A stretch of DNA of 64,000 nt from Calothrix parasitica NIES-267 (GTDB taxonomy: Bacteria; Cyanobacteriota; Cyanobacteriia; Cyanobacteriales; Nostocaceae), in NCBI RefSeq assembly GCF_002368095.1, contig NZ_AP018227.1, positions 2,522,598 to 2,586,597 on the forward strand, given 5' to 3'. This document shows positions 52,588 through 62,411 of the stretch, one piece after another (position 1 is the stretch's first letter; the number at the start of each line of letters is the position of its first letter). The notes beneath the pieces were generated by a model. It made no database searches. It was not told the DNA's origin and saw only the letters and a list, made by a program, of their open reading frames with translations. Position numbers and translations under genes: made by a program.

Positions 52588-54462
52588 TTAAGCTGCTTGT
52601 TCGTCGTTCTTAACTGTAAAACGAGCCAACATGAAGCAAAGTATTGCGTTAGCAATTAAGAATCCACGAGCTAACATACCATCACCTAGCCCCCAAACTG
52701 CTGGGTCTGTTACGGAACTTACGGCTAAACAAGCTGCAACTCCCAAACTTGAACCGATAGCGAACCACTTCCACTTAGAATGTCCCAAAAGCAGGGCCAT
52801 TAAAATAACCGGAGCTAGAACGCTAGCAAATAATGGGTTAAAAGGATTGGTACCTTGTAGAGTATTACCTAGTTCGGGAATAGAACTTCCTAATAAGCGG
52901 AATGGCCATTGAGGAAGGTCAAAGATGTAAAATCCTTTGAGGAAAAATAATCCAGAACTACCAGCAACTAAACCGCTAGCTAAGCTGAATGTCCAGGTGA
53001 AGGGAAAGTAAACTCGTAAAAACCAAGCTAATAGGTAAGAACCAACTACCATCAAAATCTTGGGTAGGAGAGCTACCATTCCCCCATCAATCCAAAAACC
53101 AGGATTCAGATAGCCGCTATCACGCAACCAGCGGAAGAAGTCTTGAAAACTTATTGTTCCTTGTTCTGCAAGGCTTACCGCTGCTTCAGCATTAAGCTGT
53201 CCGGCTCCATAATAGTTCAAGCCGTCATCTTGGATAACTCGTGCTGATTGTGAAATAACTTTAACAATTTCGTCTGGTTCTTCTACTCCGCTAGCTTTGA
53301 CTAATGCAGCAACACCAGCAACATGAGGTGAAGCCATGCTTGTACCCTGTAAGCCAAGAAAAACTTCTTCTCCTTTGCTATCCATGTCAACGGTTGCTTG
53401 CAATACTTTTCCAGCATCGCTACCACCAGGAGCAGAAATATCTACTCCAGCACCATAATTAGAATAGGGTGCTTTTAAACCATCGGGACCTAAAGCAGAA
53501 ACTGCGAATACGTTGGGATAACGTGCGGGATAAGAAGCCGAATTTTGATTTTCGTTTCCAGCAGCTGCAATAATTACTACTCCTTTACTGTGAGCGTAAT
53601 TGATTGCATCCTTCATTAATTGGCTTTCACCACCACCACCTAAGCTCATGTTAATTACATCTGCACCATTATCGGCTGCAAATTTAATTGCTTCGGCAAT
53701 ATCGGCAATCGTACCACCACCGTAATCGCTAAGCACCTTCAAAGGCATTAATTTGGCTTCATAAGCAACTCCAGCAACTCCATAGCTGTTATTAGTTGCT
53801 TGAGCGATTGTACCGGCAACGTGAGTACCATGTCCGTTGTCGTCTGAAGCGTTTTCTCTATCGTTTACAAAGTCATAGCCTTTGACAAACTCAGTTTCAT
53901 CTAAATCGCGTACTTTGGTAACACCGGTATCAATTACCGCGACCGTTACACCTTGACCTTTAGTTTTATCCCAAGCACCTTCAACGTTAATATTATGCAA
54001 ATGCCACTGTTGGCTGTAAAGCGGGTCGTTAGCACCTTTGAGGCTTGGCTTTACTTCGTCAAAAATATCATCGGACGACTGTAAATATTCAGCCTCCCGT
54101 GCAATCTTGTCTAGTTTGGGATTGCCTAATTTTGGAATTTTATATATGTAGTTAGGCTCTATAAATTCCGTATCTTCAGCAAGTTCTGATTTACGTAGCT
54201 TGTTGATTCGCTGTTTATCCCCTTTGATAATATAAACATTATCCTTTTTAGAAAATTGATTATCTAATCGAGGAGTAACATCATACTTTAGGGCTATTGC
54301 TTGCAAATCTTGCTGCAATTCCTCGGCAGGGATATCTTCCCGGAAATCCAGCACAATCGTTTCAAATTCACCACGAGTTGCGAGTCCCTTTACGTTAACA
54401 AAAGTTAACAATGCGAAGCTCAACCCGATGACAAACAAGCAAGATAATATGAGTTTTTTCAT
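52588..54462 (-). CDS. Membrane-anchored S8 family serine peptidase
   Basis: A 624-residue subtilase. Residues 7-25 are a signal or membrane segment. Residues about 34-108 form an I9-like propeptide (FETIVLDFREDIPAEEL ... IEPNYIYKIP). The catalytic triad is Asp178 (VAVIDTGV), His211 (NGHGTHVAG) and Ser375 (QGTSMASPHVAG), with oxyanion Asn303 (AAAGNEN). After the catalytic domain about 150 residues contain four or five hydrophobic segments (from about 463 to 615), so the enzyme is anchored in a membrane with its active site outside. Substrate unknown. It differs from the cytosolic subtilase at 672-2459, which has no signal or tail. Confidence 0.92.
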   Translation of the reverse strand: MKKLILSCLFVIGLSFALLTFVNVKGLATRGEFETIVLDFREDIPAEELQQDLQAIALKYDVTPRLDNQFSKKDNVYIIKGDKQRINKLRKSELAEDTEFIEPNYIYKIPKLGNPKLDKIAREAEYLQSSDDIFDEVKPSLKGANDPLYSQQWHLHNINVEGAWDKTKGQGVTVAVIDTGVTKVRDLDETEFVKGYDFVNDRENASDDNGHGTHVAGTIAQATNNSYGVAGVAYEAKLMPLKVLSDYGGGTIADIAEAIKFAADNGADVINMSLGGGGESQLMKDAINYAHSKGVVIIAAAGNENQNSASYPARYPNVFAVSALGPDGLKAPYSNYGAGVDISAPGGSDAGKVLQATVDMDSKGEEVFLGLQGTSMASPHVAGVAALVKASGVEEPDEIVKVISQSARVIQDDGLNYYGAGQLNAEAAVSLAEQGTISFQDFFRWLRDSGYLNPGFWIDGGMVALLPKILMVVGSYLLAWFLRVYFPFTWTFSLASGLVAGSSGLFFLKGFYIFDLPQWPFRLLGSSIPELGNTLQGTNPFNPLFASVLAPVILMALLLGHSKWKWFAIGSSLGVAACLAVSSVTDPAVWGLGDGMLARGFLIANAILCFMLARFTVKNDEQAA

Positions 54463-54694
54463 TTGATTTTTAAAGGTCGCTCTTTGTCAGTTTGAACACT
54501 ACCATAGCTTACACAGAACCAGCTTTGCCCCAATAGGTTAAGATATCTAACTTTCTGAGCAAAATCTGACTTTGGTAAGCCCCTTTATTTTCAGTATTTA
54601 ACAATCCAAATCCCATATTTTCTTTATTGTTACGCAAGTTTTGTTTAATTTGGGTATTTGAAGCAAAAATTAAGGTTAAACAACAGGTTATTTT

Positions 54695-55120
54695 ATGGAA
54701 CGCGGACTTTTATGGTTGCCTTTGCTAGTCGCATTTTTCTGGCTAGCTCGGCAAGGTTCAAGAGAGTATCAAAAAGTTGAAGCTTACCGTGTTTGGGCAG
54801 AAAACTTTGACCGAGCAAAATATGACATATATTCAGTTTTGGCTCAAAAAGGAAACGATATGACTTGGGGTAAACCTACAGTTAAAGGCATTGTAGATTT
54901 AGAAACTTTTTCTTTAACCAGTGTCAGTAATATAAATCTTTTGATAGATGACAAGCCTATTAATATAGATGAATTACCTCGAAAAGCTAAAAAAATTGAA
55001 TTAGAGTTCGTATTTTCCGCAGCTTCAGATAAAGTTCGCGTACCTTTTACCGAGATTCCCTTAGCTGGAGAATGGGGTAAATTTTTGCAAGGTGAGTTAC
55101 AAAGAATTGAAAAAGAGTAG
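54695..55120 (+). CDS. Membrane-anchored protein of unknown function
   Basis: A 141-residue protein with an N-terminal anchor (LLWLPLLVAFFWLA) and a soluble part (YQKVEAYRVWAENFDRAKYDIYSVL, then GIVDLETFSLTSVSNINLLIDDKPI). No domain recognised. It starts 233 bp from the divergent subtilase gene. Its context gives no clear hint of a job. Confidence 0.6.
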   Translation: MERGLLWLPLLVAFFWLARQGSREYQKVEAYRVWAENFDRAKYDIYSVLAQKGNDMTWGKPTVKGIVDLETFSLTSVSNINLLIDDKPINIDELPRKAKKIELEFVFSAASDKVRVPFTEIPLAGEWGKFLQGELQRIEKE

Positions 55121-55407
55121 GAAAAAAGCAACAGGGAATGATTAAAGGGGAATAGCGAAAATAATTCAAATTCAAATTTGTATTTATCTGCATCAAACCT
55201 GTACGCAACTTCCTCACGCTCTACAAAGATAAGAACAGGTCTATATTTAATTGAACTTCCATGTCCTCAAGAAGTGTTCGCTATTCCTTACTTTCTAGTC
55301 CCTCTATAAAAATTAAATTTGAAATTGTTATGCCCTGAGCGAGATCAAACTGCATCTAATCATGTATTTTAAGGTCATAGTTTATAATCCCTATTTTAAA
55401 TAGATTA

Positions 55408-56229
55408 ATGAATACCACCAAAACATCCAAGGTACCCGTTGCTTTAACTATTGCTGGTTCCGATAGCGGTGGTGGTGCGGGTATTCAGGCTGATTTACGC
55501 ACCTTCGCTTTTCATTGCGTCCATGGAACTAGTGCGATTACCTGTGTTACCGCACAAAATACTTTAGGAGTAACCCGAGTTGATGCAATGGCCAAAGAAG
55601 CTATTGAGCAACAAATAAAGGCTGTATGCGAAGACATAGGGGTACAAGCAGCCAAAACTGGAATGTTGCTCAATCAGGAAATTATTACTACGGTTGTCAA
55701 ACAAATAGATACGCATGCTATCCCCAATTTAGTAGTAGACCCTGTTATGGTGTCGCGGACGGGGGCACAATTGATTGATGATGAAGCCGTAAAAACTCTT
55801 CGCGATTCTCTCATACCTTTGGCTACAGTATTAACTCCTAACCGATATGAAGCACAAATTCTGAGCGGTTTAGAAATAAAGTCTCTTGATGATATGAAAG
55901 CAGCAGCCCAAACAATTCATGAAAAACTGAAAGTTAAAGCCGTTTTAGTTAAAGGTGGTGGAATGCAGGGAAGCTTACGCGGAATCGATATTTGGTTTGA
56001 TGGCAAAAATCTCGAAACTCTATTTACACAGCTAGTCGCAACTAAAAATACTCATGGAACAGGTTGTACTTTATCAGCTGCGATCGCCGCGAATTTGGCA
56101 CGAGGAGACAGTCTATTTAAAGCTGCACGTCAAGCAAAAGAATATGTTTCTTATGCATTAAATAATGCTTTAGATATTGGTAAAGGACAAGGACCTGTAG
56201 GTCACTTTTTTCCTTTGTTAAAGAAATAA
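55408..56229 (+). CDS. thiD: Hydroxymethylpyrimidine/phosphomethylpyrimidine kinase
   Basis: A 273-residue ribokinase-fold enzyme that phosphorylates HMP and then HMP-P in thiamine synthesis. Motifs: ALTIAGSDSGGGAGIQADLRTF at the N-terminus, VVDPVMVSRTG (about 112-122), LTPNRYEA and anion-hole TKNTHGTGCTLSAAIAANLARG (catalytic Asp normally sits in the GTGC/D region; the GTGC motif is intact). Length is normal for the family. No TPP riboswitch is recognised upstream. Confidence 0.93.
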   Translation: MNTTKTSKVPVALTIAGSDSGGGAGIQADLRTFAFHCVHGTSAITCVTAQNTLGVTRVDAMAKEAIEQQIKAVCEDIGVQAAKTGMLLNQEIITTVVKQIDTHAIPNLVVDPVMVSRTGAQLIDDEAVKTLRDSLIPLATVLTPNRYEAQILSGLEIKSLDDMKAAAQTIHEKLKVKAVLVKGGGMQGSLRGIDIWFDGKNLETLFTQLVATKNTHGTGCTLSAAIAANLARGDSLFKAARQAKEYVSYALNNALDIGKGQGPVGHFFPLLKK

Positions 56230-56492
56230 TAGATAATATCTCTAAAATGAGTTTGAATTGTTACGCCGGTTAGTGGAGAATGTCACCTTGACACATTGAA
56301 AATCTACTTTTTAATGATAAGTTTACTGATATAATTCCTCAGTTATTGCTCAGTAAACATATTTTTTGTGTTTAAGGCTTTCTTATATTATTCTCAGGTA
56401 TATTGAATATTTTTTAGTAGAAAGTTTTATATATTTGCAGATAATAGCTGTGGTCAACCTGCTGGAGCGTTTATTTTTGAGACTAAATACTT

Positions 56493-57095
56493 ATGCGAAC
56501 ATTTACAGATTCTGCCTACCAACAACCACCCGCAACAGCGAATCAAGCTTACTCAGCTTCTGTACCGTTGAGCGTGTATCGCGAATTAGCCGCAGAACTA
56601 CAAGCAACACAAGCTGCAATACATCAACTCAATCAACAAAATGAACATCTAGCGCAAGAAAATCACGTACTTCGTCAAGAAATCGCTAAAACCGTTAATG
56701 CTGTCATGCATTTACAAAATGCAGTTAATTATTCTGCGAATACAGCTTACAACAACACGGTTAATACTTCTGTTAATCAAACATTATCATCGGAAACTAA
56801 GGAAAAACGGCACGTTTCTGGAAACAAACAATATAAGCATCAAAATGTACCTCCAAAGCGAGCAAAGCGCCCTCGTCCATCACCAGTTCCGCATCAAGTT
56901 ACTGAATACTTTGAGCCTCTACCAGAACCAGTATTTATAGAAGAAGAACAAGCAAGCTATTATTATGAAGATGAATCAGAATTGTCGCAAGTCAGTGGCT
57001 GGTGGTTAATTTTTGCAATTGTGACTATTATCGTTATGGGTTTTGGGGCAGGTTATGTAGTTGTACGTCCTCTTTTAGAAAATCATACTCGTTGA
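56493..57095 (+). CDS. Coiled-coil protein with C-terminal membrane anchor
   Basis: A 200-residue protein. An N-terminal Gln/Ala-rich part leads to a coiled coil (about 28-76, LSVYRELAAELQATQAAIHQLNQQNEHLAQENHVLRQEI). A basic, Pro-rich linker, an acidic patch (EEEQASYYYEDESE) and one membrane segment (WWLIFAIVTIIVMGFGAGYVVV) follow, with a short basic tail. The membrane topology suggests a cytoplasmic coiled coil. Function unknown. It lies between thiD and glnB. Confidence 0.65.
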   Translation: MRTFTDSAYQQPPATANQAYSASVPLSVYRELAAELQATQAAIHQLNQQNEHLAQENHVLRQEIAKTVNAVMHLQNAVNYSANTAYNNTVNTSVNQTLSSETKEKRHVSGNKQYKHQNVPPKRAKRPRPSPVPHQVTEYFEPLPEPVFIEEEQASYYYEDESELSQVSGWWLIFAIVTIIVMGFGAGYVVVRPLLENHTR

Positions 57096-57934
<839 letters not shown>

Positions 57935-57949
57935 AAAAAGCGATAAAGT

Positions 57950-58010
57950 ATGAAGTTGGGAGTTTGAAGCGTTGATAGTTCATTCTTCAATCTTTCAACT
58001 TCATTTTTAT
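57950..58010 (+). terminator. Nested hairpin terminator of glnB
   Basis: ATGAAGTTG (57950-57958) pairs with CAACTTCAT (57996-58004), with an inner stem TTGAAG (57964-57969) and CTTCAA (57985-57990), followed by TTTTTATT. Bidirectional terminator for glnB and the convergent rdgB gene is possible. Confidence 0.75.
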
Positions 58011-58021
58011 TCATAGTTTCT

Positions 58022-58594
58022 TTATGGCTTTAGTTTTCCTAATTGAGGAATCAAGCTCGCAAGAGCTTTGCCTCGATGACTAATTGAGCGCTTTACTTCT
58101 GGACTCATTTGAGCAAAAGTTAATTGCGAATCTGGGACGAAAAATACAGGGTCATAGCCGAAACCGCCATCACCGCGAGTTTCGTGAAGAATCTCACCGC
58201 GACAAACACCTTCAGACTCTAGAGCAATTGAGCCATCAGGACGAGCAATAGCAATAGCGCAAGCAAATTGGGCTTTGCGGTTTGTTTCTTGTCCTAATTC
58301 TTTTAATAACCTGGCTATACGTTCTGAATCATTAGCACCATAACGTGCAGAATAAACTCCCGGAGCGCCATTTAGAGCATCAACTTGTAAACCAGAATCA
58401 TCTGCTATGGCCCAATTATTAGTAGCAATGGCAATTTCAGAAGCCTTTAAGCGAGCATTAGCAGCAAAAGTATCACCAGTTTCTTCAACATCCAATTCTT
58501 GCGGTTTAAGAACCAAATCCCAATTTAAATCTCCAAGATATTTTTGTAATTCTTTTAATTTTCCTGGATTCGATGTGGCTACTACTAGTTGCAT
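58022..58594 (-). CDS. rdgB: XTP/dITP diphosphatase (RdgB/HAM1)
   Basis: A 190-residue housekeeping nucleotide pyrophosphatase that removes non-canonical purine nucleotides. Motifs: VVATSNPGKLKEL at the N-terminus, ADDSGLQVDALNGAPGVYSARYG (substrate/metal), ETRGDGGFGYDPVFFVPD and SHRGKAL near the end. Full length. Convergent with glnB across the hairpin at 57950-58010. Confidence 0.95.
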   Translation of the reverse strand: MQLVVATSNPGKLKELQKYLGDLNWDLVLKPQELDVEETGDTFAANARLKASEIAIATNNWAIADDSGLQVDALNGAPGVYSARYGANDSERIARLLKELGQETNRKAQFACAIAIARPDGSIALESEGVCRGEILHETRGDGGFGYDPVFFVPDSQLTFAQMSPEVKRSISHRGKALASLIPQLGKLKP

Positions 58595-58613
58595 GGGTCA
58601 AAGGATTTTGGAT

Positions 58614-58795
58614 TTTGCGGAAAGTTAATGGGGTCGGTTTCCGTCCCCGTTCACCGAAGGTGCGGCTCAGTTTGCTCAACGGAGGGAACCTCCGCACGCA
58701 ACTTCTCTTCATTAAACTTTTCAAGACGGATTTTAGATTTTGGATTAAAAGAGTTAGGAGTTAGGAGTTAATATTTCTCCTTGTCCCCTTGTTTC
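58614..58795. repeat. Dispersed repeat and TTAGGAG heptamers upstream of rdgB
   Basis: GTCGGTTTCCGTCCCCGTTC (58633-58652) through GAGGGAACCTCCGCACGCAA (58682-58701) is a hairpin-rich dispersed repeat related to part of the amt leader repeat. It is followed by a GGATTTTAGATTTTGGATT stretch, AGTTAGGAGTTAGGAGTTA and a CTTGTCCCC/CTTGTTTCC run. No gene. Confidence 0.65.
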
Positions 58796-58840
58796 CTTGT
58801 CTCCTATCTCCTTATTATCCCATCTCCAATACCTATCAAA

Positions 58841-60277
58841 TTACTCAGCCCAATTTTTCGCCCAATTTAAGGTTTTATGTACATCATCAAGAGTAGATGC
58901 TTCGCAGTATAAGCGTAAAACTGGCTCGGTACCGCTAAAGCGAATCATTAACCAGCTATCATCATCTAAACGGAATTTATAGCCGTCAATTGTTTTACAA
59001 TCAACTACTTTCTTTCCTGCAATTTCTTTTAATGGTTCTTTTTGCAATTGTTGCAAAAGCCGCTCTCTTACTTCCATTCCCGAAAGAGGTAAGTCGATAC
59101 GGTCATATGCAGAATTAAAATTAACTTCTTTTTGTAAATGACTGTAATAGTCACCCAAATCCATACCGGATTCTACGATTGCTTCCAATACATATAATGC
59201 ACTAAGCAATGCATCTCGTTCGGGAATATGACTTCCATAACCGATTCCACCGGACTCTTCACCACCCAATAGAACTTTTGCGTCTAACATTCTATCAGCG
59301 ATATATTTATAACCGACTGGGGTTTCGTATAGGTCTAGGTTATGCAGTTTTGCGACCAAAGGAATTAAGTCCGAACCGCTGACAGTTTTAACTATCTCGC
59401 CGGTAAATTCGCGTCTTTGAGTTAAATGGTCAATTAGTATAGGAATCAAAATTTGCGAACTAAGGAAGTTTCCGTTTCCATCTACAGCCGCAATTCTGTC
59501 ACAATCACCATCAAAAACTAGTCCTACAGATAAACCTTCGGGATTGGCTTTACGATGATTTTTGATGACATCTATAAACTTGGAAATATACTTTGGTAAA
59601 GGTTCTGGGGCACCACCTTCAAATAATGGGTCGCGATTGCTATTAATTTCTTGGACTTTATCGCCCAAAAGCATTCCCAATCCACCTGCGGATGCACCGT
59701 GCATTGCATCGGTAAACAAAGTCAGCTTACCCGAACTTATAGCATCTCGAATCTTGGCAATATTAACTTTACCTTCTAGCCCCTGAGTATAACTGTGCCA
59801 AGGGTCAAAAGATTCGATTTTACCTTTTTCTCTATTTAAAGACACTTCTTGTGTCAGCAAACTTTCAATTTCCTTAGTAACTTCCGATGGTACCGAACCA
59901 CCGAAACAACTTTTAACCTTCAATCCCAAATATTTTCCTGGATTGTGAGAAGCTGTAATAACCAATGCTCCTAAAGCATTCTGAGCTTTAGCTGCCCAAC
60001 TAAAAGCTGGAGTCGGAGCGAAAGCTTCAGTTAAAACCACATCAAAGCCTGCATCCGTTACAATCTGGGCAACAAATTGAGCAAAATCTTCTGCCATGAA
60101 TCGGCGGTCATGACCGACAATGATAGTCCGATTGCCTACCATCTCTCCGTATGTATTTAATAATACTTGCGCGGCGACTGGTGCAACTAAGGCTACACGT
60201 TCAAAAGTGAACTCATCACCAATAACGCCGCGCCATCCGTCGGTACCAAATTTGATAGGTCTATTGGCAACAGGCAT
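58841..60277 (-). CDS. Phosphoglucomutase/phosphomannomutase family enzyme
   Basis: A 478-residue alpha-D-phosphohexomutase. The phosphoserine loop is VITASHNPGKYLG (Ser110). The metal loop is FDGDCDRIAAVD (about 254-265), the sugar-binding loop GEESGGIGYG (about 340-349) and the phosphate-binding loop RFSGTEPVLRLY near the C-terminus. It interconverts hexose 1- and 6-phosphates. Glucose, mannose or glucosamine substrate cannot be told by eye; the cyanobacterial family is usually called phosphoglucomutase/phosphomannomutase. GlmM is less likely. The gene stands alone. Confidence 0.9.
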   Translation of the reverse strand: MPVANRPIKFGTDGWRGVIGDEFTFERVALVAPVAAQVLLNTYGEMVGNRTIIVGHDRRFMAEDFAQFVAQIVTDAGFDVVLTEAFAPTPAFSWAAKAQNALGALVITASHNPGKYLGLKVKSCFGGSVPSEVTKEIESLLTQEVSLNREKGKIESFDPWHSYTQGLEGKVNIAKIRDAISSGKLTLFTDAMHGASAGGLGMLLGDKVQEINSNRDPLFEGGAPEPLPKYISKFIDVIKNHRKANPEGLSVGLVFDGDCDRIAAVDGNGNFLSSQILIPILIDHLTQRREFTGEIVKTVSGSDLIPLVAKLHNLDLYETPVGYKYIADRMLDAKVLLGGEESGGIGYGSHIPERDALLSALYVLEAIVESGMDLGDYYSHLQKEVNFNSAYDRIDLPLSGMEVRERLLQQLQKEPLKEIAGKKVVDCKTIDGYKFRLDDDSWLMIRFSGTEPVLRLYCEASTLDDVHKTLNWAKNWAE

Positions 60278-60717
60278 TTGATTATCCTATATATAATTTC
60301 TACTCGATGGATTCTAGCACTTCATTTATATAAGGGTAAAAAAAGTTTTACGTAAAATTATAAAAGCTAAATGAAGATTTTTCTTGACTAACTACAAATT
60401 ACCCAAATTTATGATAAGTTCCTGACTTGCTAATGCCCCTCAGAAGATTACCGATGCTTTGGAGAGAGGGAACAGAAAAAATAATTTTATAAGTAATGAC
60501 CCTTGAGTGCGTTCGCAGTAGCTATAAAGAATCAAGCTTTAGCATGCAGAATACTATGTATAATATATTTCTTATTTTCTGTTCCTATGAGTATAAAAAT
60601 GTAGCTGTCAAACATCATTCTCAAATAGCCAGATAGCACAGACAAACTTTCGATATATTTACCTATTGCTACAGGAGATGTTTGACAGCAACTTAGAATG
60701 AATACACCCTGTTTACC
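60278..60717. other. Intergenic region between the phosphohexomutase and the ParR-like gene
   Basis: Contains the long-range inverted repeat at 60604-60689. No gene seen; the rest is AT-rich. Confidence 0.5.
60604..60689. repeat. 13-bp perfect inverted repeat with 60-base loop
   Basis: GCTGTCAAACATC (60604-60616) and GATGTTTGACAGC (60677-60689) are perfect inverted repeats. They lie just 3' of the ParM/ParR-like pair (ending at 60718). Candidates are a terminator, a small mobile element, or a partition-related site. Confidence 0.7.
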
Positions 60718-61254
60718 TTAGAAATCATCCACAAGCTCGCTTAAGCGGCTGATTAAAGGGTCTTCTTCTTCATGAGAAGTATTAATTTCGTAATTTTGTA
60801 CGGAAGCATTATTAAATACTTCCGACGAAACTGATTGATTTGCAGGCTGAACGATGGAACCTTGATTGACCATCATCGCCAACTGAGCCACTTGCTGACT
60901 AAGCTGTGTCAAGTGTTGTTCCATCGTTGCCAACCGATTTGATTCCCTAGTAAAGAAACGTTCCTCAAGGTCAGCTATTTTTCTTTCCAGGTCAGCAACA
61001 TATTCCCCTACATCAGATACATCCGACGGTGGTTTTGGTTTTGGTTTTGGTGCTGAGGGGGCAGGTTGCGGATCTGGTCGCACAGATTCCGGCACGCACA
61101 AAGCTTGCCATAAGGCTTCTTTACAGAGGTCGCTGAAAGTCTTATCAGGCTCTTTTTCTAAGCGCCTTTCAACTACATCTAGCAAGCTTTCATCCGCTAC
61201 CCCTGGATTGAATGTAACCGATTTAACTACTTTTTTTGATGACCATTGGAACAT
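60718..61254 (-). CDS. ParR-like partner of the ParM homologue
   Basis: A 178-residue protein. Its first 50 residues (KKVVKSVTFNPGVADESLLDVVERRLEKEPDKTFSDLCKEALWQALC) have the shape of a ribbon-helix-helix DNA-binding domain as in ParR. A Pro/Lys linker (PAPSAPKPKPKPPSD, about 62-80), a coiled coil (about 85-130) and a Gln/Ser/Asn-rich tail ending in DPLISRLSELVDDF follow. The start ATG is 5 bases after the stop of the ParM-like gene, so the two are cotranscribed. In type II plasmid partition ParR binds centromere DNA and caps ParM filaments; that role is inferred from position and domain order. Confidence 0.65.
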   Translation of the reverse strand: MFQWSSKKVVKSVTFNPGVADESLLDVVERRLEKEPDKTFSDLCKEALWQALCVPESVRPDPQPAPSAPKPKPKPPSDVSDVGEYVADLERKIADLEERFFTRESNRLATMEQHLTQLSQQVAQLAMMVNQGSIVQPANQSVSSEVFNNASVQNYEINTSHEEEDPLISRLSELVDDF

Positions 61255-61259
61255 TAGTT

Positions 61260-62411
61260 TTAAGACCTAGAAGAGCGACTGGCAGATAATTGTGCCTCTC
61301 CATAAATATACTGCCCCAAGGCGTTAGCTTGTCGCGAGGGAGCAGCTAAATGAGCATTAATTTTTGCTTCTTTAAGTAAGCGTTGAACGTCTTCCCAGAA
61401 AAATTCACCACCACCACCGGTGAGAATTACGTCGGTAACACGCTCTGGCAGCCATTCTAAAACACGAGTGCAAATTTCACGCGAAAACATTTCTATCAGA
61501 TTAGGAAGAAAATCATCTAGATTAGTAGGCTTACTCGAACCTCTAGGACGATAGAAGCGCTCTCCTTTTGGCTTATTTACCGCAGCAATTAAGGACAAAG
61601 ATTGACTATCTGCACCTTCAATTTCAGCTGCTACTAATTCGTAAAACTTACTCATTCCAAAATCTTCACTTCTGGAAGCTCCTCTTGCAAAACGGAAGTT
61701 ATCTACCATTAAGCAATCTGTAGTTTGGTGTCCGATATCTACAATCGCTGCAGAAACTTTGGTAAAGTCGGCAGCACCAGGTGCTTTCTTGGGTTGGGAT
61801 TCGCACCATAGCAAACTACCATAACCTTCTGGCATTACCCAAACTTTAGTCACATTGACTTCGACGGGTTCACCGCGAAAGTTCATTACATGAGGACCGG
61901 TTACTTGGGATATTAGCTGTGCTTTTTCCTTTTCAAACTGTTCTTGAGAAAGGTAAGGAAGACCCAAAATGACTGAAATGTCATCTTTTAGTTTGAAGTA
62001 TCCCGCACAAGCCAATACTTTGACCAGTGCAGCTTCAACTTTAGATTGACCTACTCCTAAATCGGCTCCAAAGTCTGCTGCTAATTGACCAACAGCATAA
62101 CCGTTACCTTGGTATTCCATCCAAAGATCCATCAAAGGGTCTGTCGCACGAGCTTCAAAAACACCACCTCGCACCTGCTCCATTGTCATTTGCTTAACAT
62201 TGGAGGATACGAAAATCACGCTGGAAGGTTCGCGGCTTACAGTTGTCTTGGTGGAAGTTCTACCAAGGTCTACGCTAAGAATATTCTTACTCCCACCACC
62301 ACCAGTGTTGGTAAGCTTGGGAGTTGTATTAATCGGAGTAGATGCTGTCACTCTATTCATCGGGATAGCGGCAGCATTCATTGGGGTAGCAGCGGAAGGT
62401 TGGTCTGTCAT
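61260..62411 (-). CDS. ParM/StbA-like actin-fold ATPase
   Basis: A 383-residue protein of the actin/ParM fold. After a Pro/Thr/Ala-rich leader (about 1-40), the first phosphate-binding loop is LSVDLGRTSTKTTV (about 45-58), the second AAIVDIGHQTTDC (about 220-232), and the adenosine loop DVILTGGGGEFF (about 331-342). ParM proteins polymerise in an ATP-dependent way and push DNA apart. Encoded with a ParR-like partner, but the surrounding genes are chromosomal housekeeping genes, so a role other than plasmid partition (cell division, cytoskeleton) is possible. The first 40 residues are not conserved in classical ParM. Confidence 0.8.
   Translation of the reverse strand: MTDQPSAATPMNAAAIPMNRVTASTPINTTPKLTNTGGGGSKNILSVDLGRTSTKTTVSREPSSVIFVSSNVKQMTMEQVRGGVFEARATDPLMDLWMEYQGNGYAVGQLAADFGADLGVGQSKVEAALVKVLACAGYFKLKDDISVILGLPYLSQEQFEKEKAQLISQVTGPHVMNFRGEPVEVNVTKVWVMPEGYGSLLWCESQPKKAPGAADFTKVSAAIVDIGHQTTDCLMVDNFRFARGASRSEDFGMSKFYELVAAEIEGADSQSLSLIAAVNKPKGERFYRPRGSSKPTNLDDFLPNLIEMFSREICTRVLEWLPERVTDVILTGGGGEFFWEDVQRLLKEAKINAHLAAPSRQANALGQYIYGEAQLSASRSSRS

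Noticed and set aside
55320-55360. TPP riboswitch upstream of thiD
   Set aside because: CCCTGAGCGAGATC recalls a THI-box piece, but the other conserved segments are not found.
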